Below are positions 27,915 through 36,847 of a DNA stretch of 64,000 bases, piece by piece. The notes below the pieces were generated by a model that saw only the letters and a list, made by a program, of their open reading frames with translations, made no database searches and was not told the DNA's origin. The translations under genes and the position numbers were made by a program. Each line of letters starts with the position of its first letter. The first letter of the stretch is position 1. Source of the stretch: Massilia putida (GTDB taxonomy: Bacteria; Pseudomonadota; Gammaproteobacteria; Burkholderiales; Burkholderiaceae_D); the NCBI RefSeq assembly GCF_001941825.1, contig NZ_CP019038.1:372001-436000 (forward strand), given 5' to 3'.

Positions 27915-28985
27915 ATGGCAATCATATTGATGGTCGCGCTGTGTTTGGCTTTCTGGAACGGCGCAAACGATAATTTCAAGGGCTTCGCGACGGCGTGGGG
28001 CTCGGAAACCCTGAGCTATCGTAAGGCCCTCCTCATGGCGACGCTTGCCACCGTGGGTGGCAGCCTGATGTCGATGGTGTTGGCGCATGAGCTTGCGCAG
28101 CAATTTTCGGGCAAGGGCCTGCTGCCGGATGCCATCGTTAGTGGCCCGCGATTTCTGTTGAGTGTCGGTATCGGCGCCGCTCTCACGGTCGTGATTGCCA
28201 CGCGCGCCGGCCTGCCGATTTCGACCACACATGCGCTGATCGGGGGCCTGGTCGGCGCAGGACTAGCCGCAAGTCCCAATCAAGTGCAATTCGGCAGGCT
28301 GTGGAATACGTTTCTGCTGCCCTTGCTGTTCAGCCCGATCGTCGCGGCCTTGATGGGCATGCTTGCGTACCGCCTTATACTTAGGCCGCTTCAACAGGAG
28401 TGCGTTTGCGTGCAAATGCCGCAGCCTGAACTGAGCACCACCGGTGAGGCCGCGCTTAGCGTAACGGAGTCTTTCCTGGTCATCGACAAGGAAGTCGTCT
28501 GCGATGCCCTGCCTGCGCCGGTGATCAGGTGGTCGATTGCTCGATTTCTCGATCACCTGCACAGCGCGTCGGCAGCACTGATCTGTTTCGCGCGCGGCGT
28601 CAACGACACGCCCAAGCTTGCCGCGCTGCTCATCGCAGCAAACCTGTCCGGCGTCCGGCTTTCCGTGACCGCGATCGCAATCGCCATGGCGGTCGGCGGC
28701 CTGCTGTTCGCCAGGCGCGTGGCCGAAACGATGAGCCGCCGCGTCACGCGCATGAACCATACGCAGGGAGTCGCTGCGAACCTGATCACCGCTGTCCTGG
28801 TGCTCGGCGCGAGCCAGTTGGGCTGGCCGGTTTCGACAACTCACGTCTCGGTGGGTTCCATCGCTGGCGTGGGCGCCGGGGCGCATACCCTGAATTGGGA
28901 GACGCTACGCAACATTCTTTTGTCGTGGATCGCAACGTTGCCGCTGGCTGCGGGGACGGCCTGGGTTGCAATGACCTTGTTTTAG
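27915..28985 (+). CDS. inorganic phosphate transporter, PiT family
   Basis: A 356-residue membrane protein with two PiT repeats: FWNGANDNFKGFATAWG near the N terminus with AGLPISTTHALIGG, and ARGVNDTPKLAALL with GWPVSTTHVSVGSI in the C-terminal half. PiT carriers move phosphate (and arsenate) with H+ or Na+. It lies 19 bp after arsM, so it is co-transcribed; phosphate supply under arsenate stress or arsenical transport are both possible. Confidence 0.88.
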   Translation: MAIILMVALCLAFWNGANDNFKGFATAWGSETLSYRKALLMATLATVGGSLMSMVLAHELAQQFSGKGLLPDAIVSGPRFLLSVGIGAALTVVIATRAGLPISTTHALIGGLVGAGLAASPNQVQFGRLWNTFLLPLLFSPIVAALMGMLAYRLILRPLQQECVCVQMPQPELSTTGEAALSVTESFLVIDKEVVCDALPAPVIRWSIARFLDHLHSASAALICFARGVNDTPKLAALLIAANLSGVRLSVTAIAIAMAVGGLLFARRVAETMSRRVTRMNHTQGVAANLITAVLVLGASQLGWPVSTTHVSVGSIAGVGAGAHTLNWETLRNILLSWIATLPLAAGTAWVAMTLF

Positions 28986-29526
28986 CACGGATTAGCTGCT
29001 TGCTGTCTGAGCGCTGGGCGCTCTGGATGTAGCCTCCAGACGAGCTGTTCGCGCACTTCTTTTGCTAGCACCGCAATTCCCGCGTAACGGGATTGAGCGG
29101 GCTTGGCTGTGTGCGAACGTTCGCTAGATTGAATCCTAGCACCTATAATTGGAAGGCTGCATGAAGCTCGTGACGGTCGCACCCGCGATGCTGGCAACGC
29201 GTTTACGGCAGTAGCTTTCCGGATTACATGCGGAGCTTCTACGGTTCGCGGGAGGCGTCGGCACCCCGCGCTCTGCATGAGCGAATGTACGTCCTATCGT
29301 GGTTTGAAAGCTTGCGGTCTCGGTGGCGCTTAAGCCGCCGCTAGGTGCGTGCGCCCGCGAGAATTTTCCCAGCATTCCCTACTACAGCTGCATAGAAACA
29401 CACTCTTCGTCTGAAAGCGCGGCGCAAGACATTATTCCCATAATGTCGAATCGGCGGCGCGACGTTAGTTTGCTTGTGGCCTGACTAGTCGGTATCGCTG
29501 CAGGGCGATCCATGCAACATGCCCTA
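28986..29526. other. intergenic stretch without a recognisable gene
   Basis: Short open frames occur on both strands, but none has a ribosome site plus recognisable protein features. It lies between the arsenic operon and degraded transporter sequence, so it may be decayed mobile DNA. Confidence 0.4.
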
Positions 29527-30105
29527 TCAGTCCATGACCGACGCCCGCAGATGACCTGCGCCGCGAGTCTCAGGCCAGGCAAGGGCTCCAGTCCGTCCGA
29601 GATAAGCTGCTGACCGTGGGACCCGCGCGCAAAATACCGCCGGGTCCTGCTCGCTGCCCGAGCTTAGCAGCAGGAAGAAGACGGCGCCGCCGATGTAGGC
29701 GGCAATCGCCTTATTCGGGCCCAGCGGTCCACCAGGCAGCCTACCACCAGCGTGCCGACGGTGCCGCCGAGCTGGAACAGTGCGGTGATGCTCGCTACAC
29801 GCTCGATCGACAGGCCGGCGTCCATGATCAGGATTGGCAGCCAACCGGAGAGCAGGTAGGTGACCATCAGGCCCATGAAGTAAGTCGCCCACAGCGACAG
29901 GTTAATCCCGCGGAAAGCCCGCGTCAGCGGGGTCTGCGCCTTGGTCTTGCTTTGCACTTTCTGCTCGCTGACCGTGTAACGGGTAGCTGCGCTGAAGGGT
30001 TCGTCGACGCCGACCACGCGCGACAGGGTCTTGGCGATGCGCCTAGCTGGATAGTCGTTCACCACCAGGAAGCGCACTGATCCCGGCACGAAGGCCAGAT
30101 AAAAC

Positions 30106-31456
30106 GGGGGTGTACCAGATTCTGTGTAAACGATTCTTCGTTTAAGTCTGCGGCACCCGGTCTTCAAACTGGATGGCGAAGCGGTTTAACGCAGCTTTCC
30201 AGTCCCGTATCGGCATCGTCCACTTCTTGCTGATGTTGTTCAGGGCAAGATAAAACAGCTTGCTGACAGCTTCATCGGTCGGAAAGGAACTGCGGGCCTT
30301 GGTCACTTTTCGCAGGCTCATGTTAATCGATTCAATAGCGTTCGTGGTGTATATCACCTTTCGGATTTCCGGCGGGTAGTCGAAGAACGGTATGACGCGC
30401 GCCCAGTTACGGCGCCAGGACTGACTTATCGGTTTATACTGTTTATCCCATTTATCTTCGAATTCGGCAAGCCTGAGTTCAGCCTCGTCGGTAGTGGCTG
30501 CACTGTAAATCAACTTCAGATCGGCGGCGACTTCCTTCTGCGCTTTCCAGGGCACGAAATTCAGGCTGTTGCGCACCATGTGAACGATGCACAGCTGAAC
30601 CGAGGTCTGCGGGTAGACCGCCTCGATGGCGTCCGGGAAGCCTTTCAGGCCGTCGACGCAGGCGATGAATATGTCCTGCACGCCACGATTTTTTAGCTCG
30701 GTCACGACCTGCAGCCAGAACTTCGCGCCTTCAGTTTGGGAGATCCACAGGCCCAGCACCTCCTTGTGGCCATCCATGTTGACGCCGATGGCCAGGTAGA
30801 CCGCCTTGGTACGCACCGCGCCGTTGTCGCGCACCTTGACGTGAATGCAGTCGAGATAGAGGATCGGGTACACGGCGTCGAGCGGGCGGGCCTGCCAGAG
30901 CTTCACATCCTCGCTGACAGCGTCCGTGACGTTGGAAATGAGGGTCGGTGACACCTCGGTGCCGTACATCTCTTCCAGATGGCTTTGGATCTCCCGCACG
31001 CTCAGGCCACGCGCGTAGAGCGAGATGATTTTGTCGTCGAAGCCGGTCCAGCGTGTCTGATGCTTGACGACGATCTGCGGCTCGAACGTGCCCTGGCGGT
31101 CGCGAGGAACGTCAAGCGGCAGCGCGCCGAAATCGCCCTTGAGCGTCTTGATGCTATGGCCGTTGCGGGTGTTGGCAGTGCTGTTGGTCACCTCGCCGCT
31201 TTTGTCGTGGCCCAGGTGGTCGGTCATCTCGACTTCCAGCGCGCGCTCGACCAGCATCTTGGTGAGCTGCTTGAGCAGCCCATTTTCGCCGATCAGGTCC
31301 TCGGGCTTCTGGTAGTTTGCCAGCAGGCCGTCGGCAAGTTTGAGCAGTTCCGGATCGGGCTTGGCCCGCTTGTTACGCTTTACAACGGTCATCGTTTCTC
31401 CTAATGGCGGCAGTGTCCTGCCAAATGACCGTTTACACAATATTATTTACACCCTC
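30106..31456 (-). mobile_element. IS256-family insertion sequence
   Basis: Imperfect terminal inverted repeats GRGGGTGTA...TGTGTAAACG at both ends and an 8-bp target duplication GATAAAAC (30098-30105 and 31457-31464). The element is 1351 bp and holds one intact transposase gene. It sits in the MFS pseudogene. Confidence 0.93.
30142..31392 (-). CDS. IS256-family transposase
   Basis: A 416-residue MULE/IS256 transposase: MTDHLGHDKSGE, DDE residues in YLDCIHVKVRD and ACVDGLKGFPDA, C/H-type region CIVHMVRNSLNFV, and TTNAIESINMSLRK near the end. The ATG at 31392 follows AGGAGA. Apparently intact. Confidence 0.93.
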   Translation of the reverse strand: MTVVKRNKRAKPDPELLKLADGLLANYQKPEDLIGENGLLKQLTKMLVERALEVEMTDHLGHDKSGEVTNSTANTRNGHSIKTLKGDFGALPLDVPRDRQGTFEPQIVVKHQTRWTGFDDKIISLYARGLSVREIQSHLEEMYGTEVSPTLISNVTDAVSEDVKLWQARPLDAVYPILYLDCIHVKVRDNGAVRTKAVYLAIGVNMDGHKEVLGLWISQTEGAKFWLQVVTELKNRGVQDIFIACVDGLKGFPDAIEAVYPQTSVQLCIVHMVRNSLNFVPWKAQKEVAADLKLIYSAATTDEAELRLAEFEDKWDKQYKPISQSWRRNWARVIPFFDYPPEIRKVIYTTNAIESINMSLRKVTKARSSFPTDEAVSKLFYLALNNISKKWTMPIRDWKAALNRFAIQFEDRVPQT

Positions 31457-31621
31457 GATAAAACGGCATTAACCCTTCCACCTGTTCGCGCCGTCAGTCC
31501 ACCCACCCACGAATGTGACACTTCTGGCAGATGCCCTGGTGCTCCTGCCCAGACTCTCGCTTGATTTGCGAGATCTCGTCACGCAGTGCACTGGCAAATG
31601 CGCGGTACATTACCCTTCTTG

Positions 31622-31909
31622 TCAGGTATAAACGCCGTACTCCAGCCTTATCAGAAGTTCCTGTACTAATGTCACGTCACCGCCCAATACTAAGTCGGCT
31701 GGACGCTTTCCGTTCAGCGCGAGAGCCGGGGTGACGTACCAGCTCCATGCAGCCGGACCATCATTGCCGAAAAGTCGAAGTAAGTTAGGTTTGATTAAAT
31801 GCCAGTTTTTGGCATCTTCAGCAATGGCTATCTTTGCGGCCAGCGTATTCCGAGCAGATGACCGGAACAGTCGTCGATAAAGCATTTTTTTACGAGATCT
31901 CGCATCCAT
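31622..31909 (-). CDS. MbcA/ParS/Xre antitoxin-like protein (DUF2384)
   Basis: About 95 residues. The C-terminal half fits the DUF2384 toxin-binding domain (WYVTPALALNGKRPADLVLGG, ELLIRLEYGVYT). Such proteins pair with RES-type toxins, but no RES gene is visible; the neighbouring gene upstream is an IS-disrupted hypothetical. The ATG at 31909 follows GAGG. It is probably an orphaned antitoxin or part of a broken pair. Confidence 0.6.
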   Translation of the reverse strand: MDARSRKKMLYRRLFRSSARNTLAAKIAIAEDAKNWHLIKPNLLRLFGNDGPAAWSWYVTPALALNGKRPADLVLGGDVTLVQELLIRLEYGVYT

Positions 31910-32340
31910 GCTCGTCATCCTCACCGTTGGGTCGCCAGCGAATTGAACGTGCGGCTCGAAAGCTTAGGTAGAGGCGGCCGGCGGCACCGGCCACCCCAGT
32001 ATTTGACTCATCCTTCGGATCATCCACTTTGCCTCATCCTCGGAGAGCCATGACTTCCTAAAAATTCTGAGATGCTGTTCCAGCATCTCAGTTTCGGTCC
32101 TAAGCGTAACGTTAGCCGCCTTGTCTAGCCTTAATTCTGACGCAAATTGTCGCGCAAGTTCTTCGCAATTTTGCCACCGCTCGTAGATCTCAGGAGGCGT
32201 GCCTTCTGGTGGATAAAATTTGCCTTTATACTCAGTTACTATGATCTTGGGCTGAGCACCTGGCAGCGCTCCCAATGATGCTGGGCGAGGAAAGTCCGAG
32301 GGTATGTCTGCAAATTTACCTTCATTGCGTATTCCAGACC

Positions 32341-32442
32341 AAACTGGACACCCATTCCACGGCAAACTGGACACTGATTCCGCGGCAAACTGGACACCCG
32401 TTCCAGCGCAAACTGGACACTGATTCCGCTCCAAACTGGACA
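32341..32442 (+). repeat. left-end array of five AAACTGGACA repeats, 23-bp period
   Basis: Copies start at 32341, 32364, 32387, 32410 and 32433, exactly 23 bp apart. They are presumed IstA binding sites of the IS21 element. Confidence 0.9.
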
Positions 32443-32537
32443 GTTTGAAGCGGGCCGAAGGGGCTGGCGGCAAGGGATAACTGTGGCACTCTCGCGGATT
32501 TTTCCGGGAGGGTTGCTTGACCAACAAAAGGTTATCC

Positions 32538-34067
32538 ATGCGCAAAATCCATGAAGTCCTGCGGCTGCATTTCGAGCACGGCCGCTCCAAGCGGGAGATC
32601 GCCCGCATCATCAACGCCTCGCCGACCACCGTGTCGGACTACCTGGCCCGCGCCAAGGTGGCAGGCTTGCCGTATCCGATGCCGGCGGATCTTGACGACG
32701 CCGCGCTTGAGTGGCGGCTGTTTCCGCCGAGCGAGCCATCGTCAGTGAAGCGTCCGGCGCCGAACTGGCTGACGGTGCACAACGAGCTGCGCCGCAAGGG
32801 CGTCACGCTCGAGCTGCTGTGGCAGGAGTACAAGGTCGAGCAGGCCGACGGCCTGCAGTACAGCGCCTTCTGCGACCACTACCGCCGCTGGCGCCAGCAG
32901 CTGACGCTGTCGATGCGCCAGACCCACACGCCGGGCGAACGGCTGTTCGTCGACTATGCCGGCCAGACCGTCGGCGTCACCGACGGCGCCACCGGCGAAA
33001 TCCGCGACGCGCAGATCTTTGTCGCCGTACTGGGCGCGTCGAACTACACCTATCTCGAAGCCACCTGGAGCCAGCAGCTGCCTGACTGGATTGGCAGCCA
33101 CGTGCGCGCGCTCGAGTTCTTCGGCGGCTGCACGGAGCTGTGGGTACCGGACAACCTGCGCAGCGGCGTGACCAAGGCGTCGCGCTACGAGCCGGACCTC
33201 AACCCGACCTACCACGACCTGGCGGAGCACTACGGCGTGGCCGTGCTGCCGGCACGTGCCCGACGTCCGAAAGATAAAGCGAAGGTCGAGAACGGCGTGC
33301 TGGTGATCACCCGTTGGGTGCTGGCGCGGCTGCGCCACCAGCGCTTCTTCAGCCTCAACGAGCTCAATCGCGCACTGCGGACCCTGCTGGCCGATGTGAA
33401 CCAGCGGCCCTTCAAGAAGCTGCCGGGCTGCCGCGCCAGCGCCTTTGCGGAGATGGACCAGCCGGCCCTGCGTCCGCTGCCGCAACGGCGCTACGAGTAC
33501 GCCGAATGGAAGGTGGCCCGGGTGGGCATCGACTATCACGTCGAGATCGACGGGCACTACTACTCGGTACCATGCCAGCACGCGCGCGCCCAGGTGGACG
33601 TGCGCGTCACCAAGATGACCGTCGAAATCTTCCAGCGCGGCCAGCGCATCGCCAGCCACGCCTACTGCACCGTCAAGGGCCGCCATACGACGATCGACGC
33701 GCACATGCCCGCGGCGCACCGTGAAGTCGCCGGCTGGAACGCCACCACGCTGACGACGCGGGCCGCTGCGATCGGGCCGCGTTGCGCGGTGCTGGTTGAG
33801 CGGCTGCTGCATCAGCGGCGTCATCCCCAGCAGGCTTACCGCAGCTGCCTCGGCGTGCTGTCGTTGGGCCAGCGATATGGCGTCGAACGCCTGGAGGCGG
33901 CCTGCGCCCACGCCCTCAAGCACGGTGCGGTGAGCTGGAAGAGCGTGCAGGCCATCCTCAAGAACGGACTCGACCAGCAACCGCAGGGCGTGCAGCGCAC
34001 GCTCGACTTGCCCGAGCACGAGAACCTGCGCGGCGCCGCCTACTACCAATCGCATCAGCTGCACTGA
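32538..34067 (+). CDS. istA: IS21-family transposase IstA
   Basis: A 509-residue transposase: N-terminal HTH (RKIHEVLRLHFEHGRSKREIARI), DDE core (LFVDYAGQTV, ELWVPDNLRSGV, PKDKAKVENGV) and a C-terminal Mu-type beta-barrel (YYSVPCQHARAQVDVRV). The ATG at 32538 follows AAGG; a TTG at 32517 would add 7 residues. Confidence 0.93.
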   Translation: MRKIHEVLRLHFEHGRSKREIARIINASPTTVSDYLARAKVAGLPYPMPADLDDAALEWRLFPPSEPSSVKRPAPNWLTVHNELRRKGVTLELLWQEYKVEQADGLQYSAFCDHYRRWRQQLTLSMRQTHTPGERLFVDYAGQTVGVTDGATGEIRDAQIFVAVLGASNYTYLEATWSQQLPDWIGSHVRALEFFGGCTELWVPDNLRSGVTKASRYEPDLNPTYHDLAEHYGVAVLPARARRPKDKAKVENGVLVITRWVLARLRHQRFFSLNELNRALRTLLADVNQRPFKKLPGCRASAFAEMDQPALRPLPQRRYEYAEWKVARVGIDYHVEIDGHYYSVPCQHARAQVDVRVTKMTVEIFQRGQRIASHAYCTVKGRHTTIDAHMPAAHREVAGWNATTLTTRAAAIGPRCAVLVERLLHQRRHPQQAYRSCLGVLSLGQRYGVERLEAACAHALKHGAVSWKSVQAILKNGLDQQPQGVQRTLDLPEHENLRGAAYYQSHQLH

Positions 34068-34157
34068 CATCGCGAATAAACGATATAAACAATTTATGCA
34101 TTGAACGCGGAAGCTGCGCCCCCCCGGGCGCGCTCTGCAACCATGAAAGGACGTACC

Positions 34158-34910
34158 ATGTTGCATCATCCCACCCACGACAAACTGACGCGCCTGAAGC
34201 TGTTTGGAATGGCGCGCGCCTTTGCCGAGCAGAGCGCACTGGACCTGGACCATCTGACTTTCGAAGAGCGTCTCGGCCTGCTGGTAGACCATGAAGTGAC
34301 CGAGCGCGACGGGAAGGCACTGGCCCTGCGCCTACAGCGCGCCAGGCTCAAACCCAACACAGCCGCCGAGGACATCGACTACCGCCACCCGCGTGGCCTC
34401 GACAAGGCGCTGTTTCAGCGCTTGCTGGCCGGGCAATGGCTGACTGACAGGCAGAACGTGCTGCTGACCGGCCCCACCGGCGTGGGCAAGACCTGGCTCG
34501 CATGCGCGCTGGCACACCAGGCCTGCCGCCAGGGCTACAGCGCGTACTACGTGCGCTTGCCGCGCCTGCTCGACGAACTGGGCATTGGCCGTGCCGACGG
34601 GCGCTATGGCAAGCTGCTCAAGCAACTGGCCAGGATCGACACGCTCGTGATCGACGACTGGGGCCTGGCTGTGCTCGACGATGCCCACCGGCGCGACCTG
34701 CTGGAAGTGCTCGACGACCGCCACGGAACCCGCTCGACCATCGTGACCAGCCAGCTGCCCATCGAGCACTGGCATCCCGCCATCGGCGACCCGACCCTGG
34801 CCGACGCCATCCTTGACCGGCTCGTCCACAACGCCCACCAGCTCAACTTGAAAGGAGATTCCCTGCGAAAAAAACGGGCCAATTTGACAAGACCAGCTCA
34901 TCAGGAGTAA
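34158..34910 (+). CDS. istB: IS21-family helper ATPase IstB
   Basis: A 250-residue AAA+ ATPase with Walker A (LLTGPTGVGKTWLA), Walker B (TLVIDDWGLA) and sensor TSQLPIEHWH. It selects target DNA for IstA. The ATG at 34158 follows AAAGGA; the frame opens earlier without a ribosome site. Confidence 0.93.
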   Translation: MLHHPTHDKLTRLKLFGMARAFAEQSALDLDHLTFEERLGLLVDHEVTERDGKALALRLQRARLKPNTAAEDIDYRHPRGLDKALFQRLLAGQWLTDRQNVLLTGPTGVGKTWLACALAHQACRQGYSAYYVRLPRLLDELGIGRADGRYGKLLKQLARIDTLVIDDWGLAVLDDAHRRDLLEVLDDRHGTRSTIVTSQLPIEHWHPAIGDPTLADAILDRLVHNAHQLNLKGDSLRKKRANLTRPAHQE

Positions 34911-34946
34911 AACCCGAACCTCGACCCCGTGCCGTCACGCCCCGAG

Positions 34947-35025
34947 TGTCCAGTTTGGCCTGGAACAGGTGTCCAGTTTGCGCTGGAATGCGTGTCCAGT
35001 TTGCGGCGGAACGGGTGTCCAGTTT
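34947..35025 (-). repeat. right-end array of four AAACTGGACA repeats, 23-bp period
   Basis: Inverted relative to the left-end array; copies at 34947, 34970, 34993 and 35016 (plus-strand TGTCCAGTTT), 23 bp apart. Confidence 0.9.
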
Positions 35026-35071
35026 CGGCGGAATACGCACCTTCATCATCGTTAATCATCTTCATTTCCAT

Positions 35072-35466
35072 TTTTTGGTATAAGAACATCCAATTTTCAC
35101 TGAAGGCGCTTAACGCGCCCGACTCCTGCTTCAAGATCGCTGTGTCCGGCCGCCCAACTCATTGCCCGGCCACCTACTCCGTGCAGGACGTCGTCCACGA
35201 CCGAACATTTGGCGTGTCTGGGCGGTACGGTTAGCTCACAAACAAGGTCTGCAGTCTGGCCGACGCAAGTCGCGCCTTGGGAATGGGCATCCCCCTCCGA
35301 CGTACCATCGCTTTAGCGGTCGCCCTCATGTTGAGTGCCTACGGCGACCGCCGCTCCTCGCACCAACCGAAAACCCTCATGCTCGCACTACAGTATCTGT
35401 AAAAAAGGGCGCAGCGCTTCGATCCTCCTGTTGATATCGTATAAGGTATTTCCGCCAACTTTGGGA
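35072..35466. other. intergenic stretch, no gene recognised
   Basis: Non-coding sequence between the split hypothetical gene and the gene at 35467-35910. Short frames have no ribosome site or recognisable protein features. Confidence 0.4.
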
Positions 35467-35910
35467 TCACACGTTGATGTCTGGTTCCACCCAGAGCGAG
35501 GACGTTCGGACGATATCAGCCTGACTTAAATCGTTCAAACTGCCTATCTCAATCGAACCGTCGGAGCATGAAAATACGTACGCGACTTCGCCGTTGCTGG
35601 CAACTCCACGAGCGATTTCGATTACACGCTTGAGCTGGTAATCCCATTTATTCTTTCTTCGGGTCTGGACGTGGATCCGAAATTCTTGAATTTTTTCGAA
35701 GGCGGCAAATGCGAAAATATTTTCGACCCCGTCGAAAACAAACCGCTGCCACCTGCTTTGGTCGGCAACCGGCGCCACGTCAACATGAAACAGGTGAGTG
35801 TTCAGAGGAATTTCGACGAAAGTGTAACTATGCACCCCGGGATGCTGGGATACCGTTCGCAAGCGGTCTATCTCGTCGACATCCTCTGCATTTTCGTAAA
35901 CGTGAAACAT
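35467..35910 (-). CDS. hypothetical protein
   Basis: A 147-residue protein from the ATG at 35910, with AAGGA 9 nt upstream (the frame is open further upstream but has no better start). Mixed alpha/beta composition (MFHVYENAEDVDEIDRLRTV ... YTFVEIPLNTHLFHVDVA) without membrane segments or a recognised domain. It diverges from the Xre gene. Confidence 0.5.
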   Translation of the reverse strand: MFHVYENAEDVDEIDRLRTVSQHPGVHSYTFVEIPLNTHLFHVDVAPVADQSRWQRFVFDGVENIFAFAAFEKIQEFRIHVQTRRKNKWDYQLKRVIEIARGVASNGEVAYVFSCSDGSIEIGSLNDLSQADIVRTSSLWVEPDINV

Positions 35911-36075
35911 TGTTGGTCCTTGCGTGATCAAAACAAATGCGTCAGTCGACAAAACTCGAGCTGAACCAAGCAACCGCAAGATGTCGTAACCCATCGCACA
36001 CTGCGTGGCGCGCTGCGTCAAACGTGGCAGCGCGCCACATATATGACGACTATACACGACATAGCTTTGAAGTGT

Positions 36076-36106
36076 ATACCATACAAAGGTATGACGTGTA
36101 TGGTAT
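36076..36106. promoter_or_regulatory. palindromic operator candidate upstream of the Xre gene
   Basis: A perfect 9-bp inverted repeat ATACCATAC (36076-36084) / GTATGGTAT (36098-36106) with a 13-bp centre, plus a further partial copy (GGTATG) between them. It lies 37 bp before the likely Xre start and in the divergent intergenic space, as expected for an autoregulated HTH repressor. Confidence 0.55.
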
Positions 36107-36143
36107 GTCGCACATCGGGCGCGCTACAGGCATCATTCGATAC

Positions 36144-36473
36144 ATGACACCCACGCCAGAACACGAGTCCACAACAAAAAATCCGGTTTTTACGTCGATC
36201 GGCCAAAATTTGAAGAAAATCCGCATTGCTGCCGGAATGAGTCAGGCTGAACTGGCGTTTGCGGCGGAGATCAACCGAACGTTTGTCTCGAGCATCGAAC
36301 GTGGCCTATCCAATCCTTCCTTACTCACACTCGCCATCCTCTGCGATGTGCTTAAGGTGACGATGCCTGAACTCGTCACTGGGGTCCCGTCCTGTCCACC
36401 AGGTACGATCGAGGGTCGCAGAGGCAATGCGGCCAAGCCAAAACGGCCGACACTTAACAGACGGCTCCGATAG
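36144..36473 (+). CDS. Xre-family helix-turn-helix regulator
   Basis: About 109 residues with an HTH_3 domain (IGQNLKKIRIAAGMSQAELAFAAEINRTFVSSIERGLSNPSLLTLAILCDVLKV) and a basic tail. Typical of restriction-control or mobile-element regulators. Alternative in-frame start at 36105, which would overlap the palindrome. It precedes decayed integrase sequence. Confidence 0.75.
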   Translation: MTPTPEHESTTKNPVFTSIGQNLKKIRIAAGMSQAELAFAAEINRTFVSSIERGLSNPSLLTLAILCDVLKVTMPELVTGVPSCPPGTIEGRRGNAAKPKRPTLNRRLR

Positions 36474-36847
36474 CCGAACACGAGGTATCATAGAATCACT
36501 GCGACACCGCGTGCGCAGGTACCAGACCTGTACCGCCGTGCCACTGACACGGCCCAAAACTACGTTGGGCTCGGCAGTTGTCTGTCCTCGAACCTGGTGG
36601 ATGCGCTGCTTATTGTGTCGGCATTACTGCTCAAGAAATTGCAGAGTGGCTTAGCCACCCAACACTTTCAAGGATGTGAAAGGTGTGATCAGCGGTGGTC
36701 GATATCGACGAAGAGCCTGCGTGCACTACCTGGCCGGTCATGCTCCCAGCAAACGGGGCCTTTCATGCTTTACGCGATGGGCCGCGCAGGGCGCTATGGC
36801 TGGGCTGGCATCTTACGGATGGTCAGCCATCACGACTTATTGCCTGC
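36474..36847. other. non-coding stretch, nothing recognised
   Basis: Sequence between the Xre gene and the integrase remnant. Open frames here lack family features. Confidence 0.35.

Larger units (their letters stand above)
29527..31500 (-). pseudogene. MFS transporter remnant (aromatic-acid/H+ symporter type), frameshifted and IS-interrupted
   Basis: MFS sequence is readable at 29735-30105 (YLAFVPGSVRFLVVND, GINLSLWATYFMGLMVTYLLSGWLPI, LGGTVGTLVVGCLVDRW). It then jumps frame near 29730 and continues as GPNKAIAAYIGGAVFFLLLSS. The other side of the IS256 insertion (31465-31500) joins in frame as EQVEGLMPFYLAFV but soon meets a stop. It is clearly a pseudogene, with a frameshift, stops and a missing N terminus, resembling the PcaK/benzoate transporter family. 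Confidence 0.7.
32326..35039 (+). mobile_element. IS21-family insertion sequence
   Basis: Terminal inverted repeats start TGCGTATTCC at both ends, with a 7-bp target duplication CCTTCAT (32319-32325 and 35040-35046). It carries intact istA and istB and arrays of 23-bp-spaced transposase-binding repeats at both ends. The element is 2714 bp. Confidence 0.94.
31964..35071 (-). pseudogene. small hypothetical gene split by IS21
   Basis: Removing 32326-35039 and one CCTTCAT target copy joins MEMKMINDD (35047-35071) in frame to EGKFADIPSDFPRPASLGALPGA... (32325 down to 31964), giving a 128-residue protein. It contains PKIIVTEYKGKFYPPEGTPPEIYERWQNCEELARQF and a helical C terminus. I recognise this as a widespread short hypothetical protein but not its function. 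It precedes the DUF2384 gene on the same strand, so the two may have formed a pair before the insertion. Confidence 0.75.

Noticed and set aside
36061..36110. Possible CRISPR-like or iteron repeats near the Xre gene
   Set aside because: Only one dyad with partial copies; no regular spacers or arrays.
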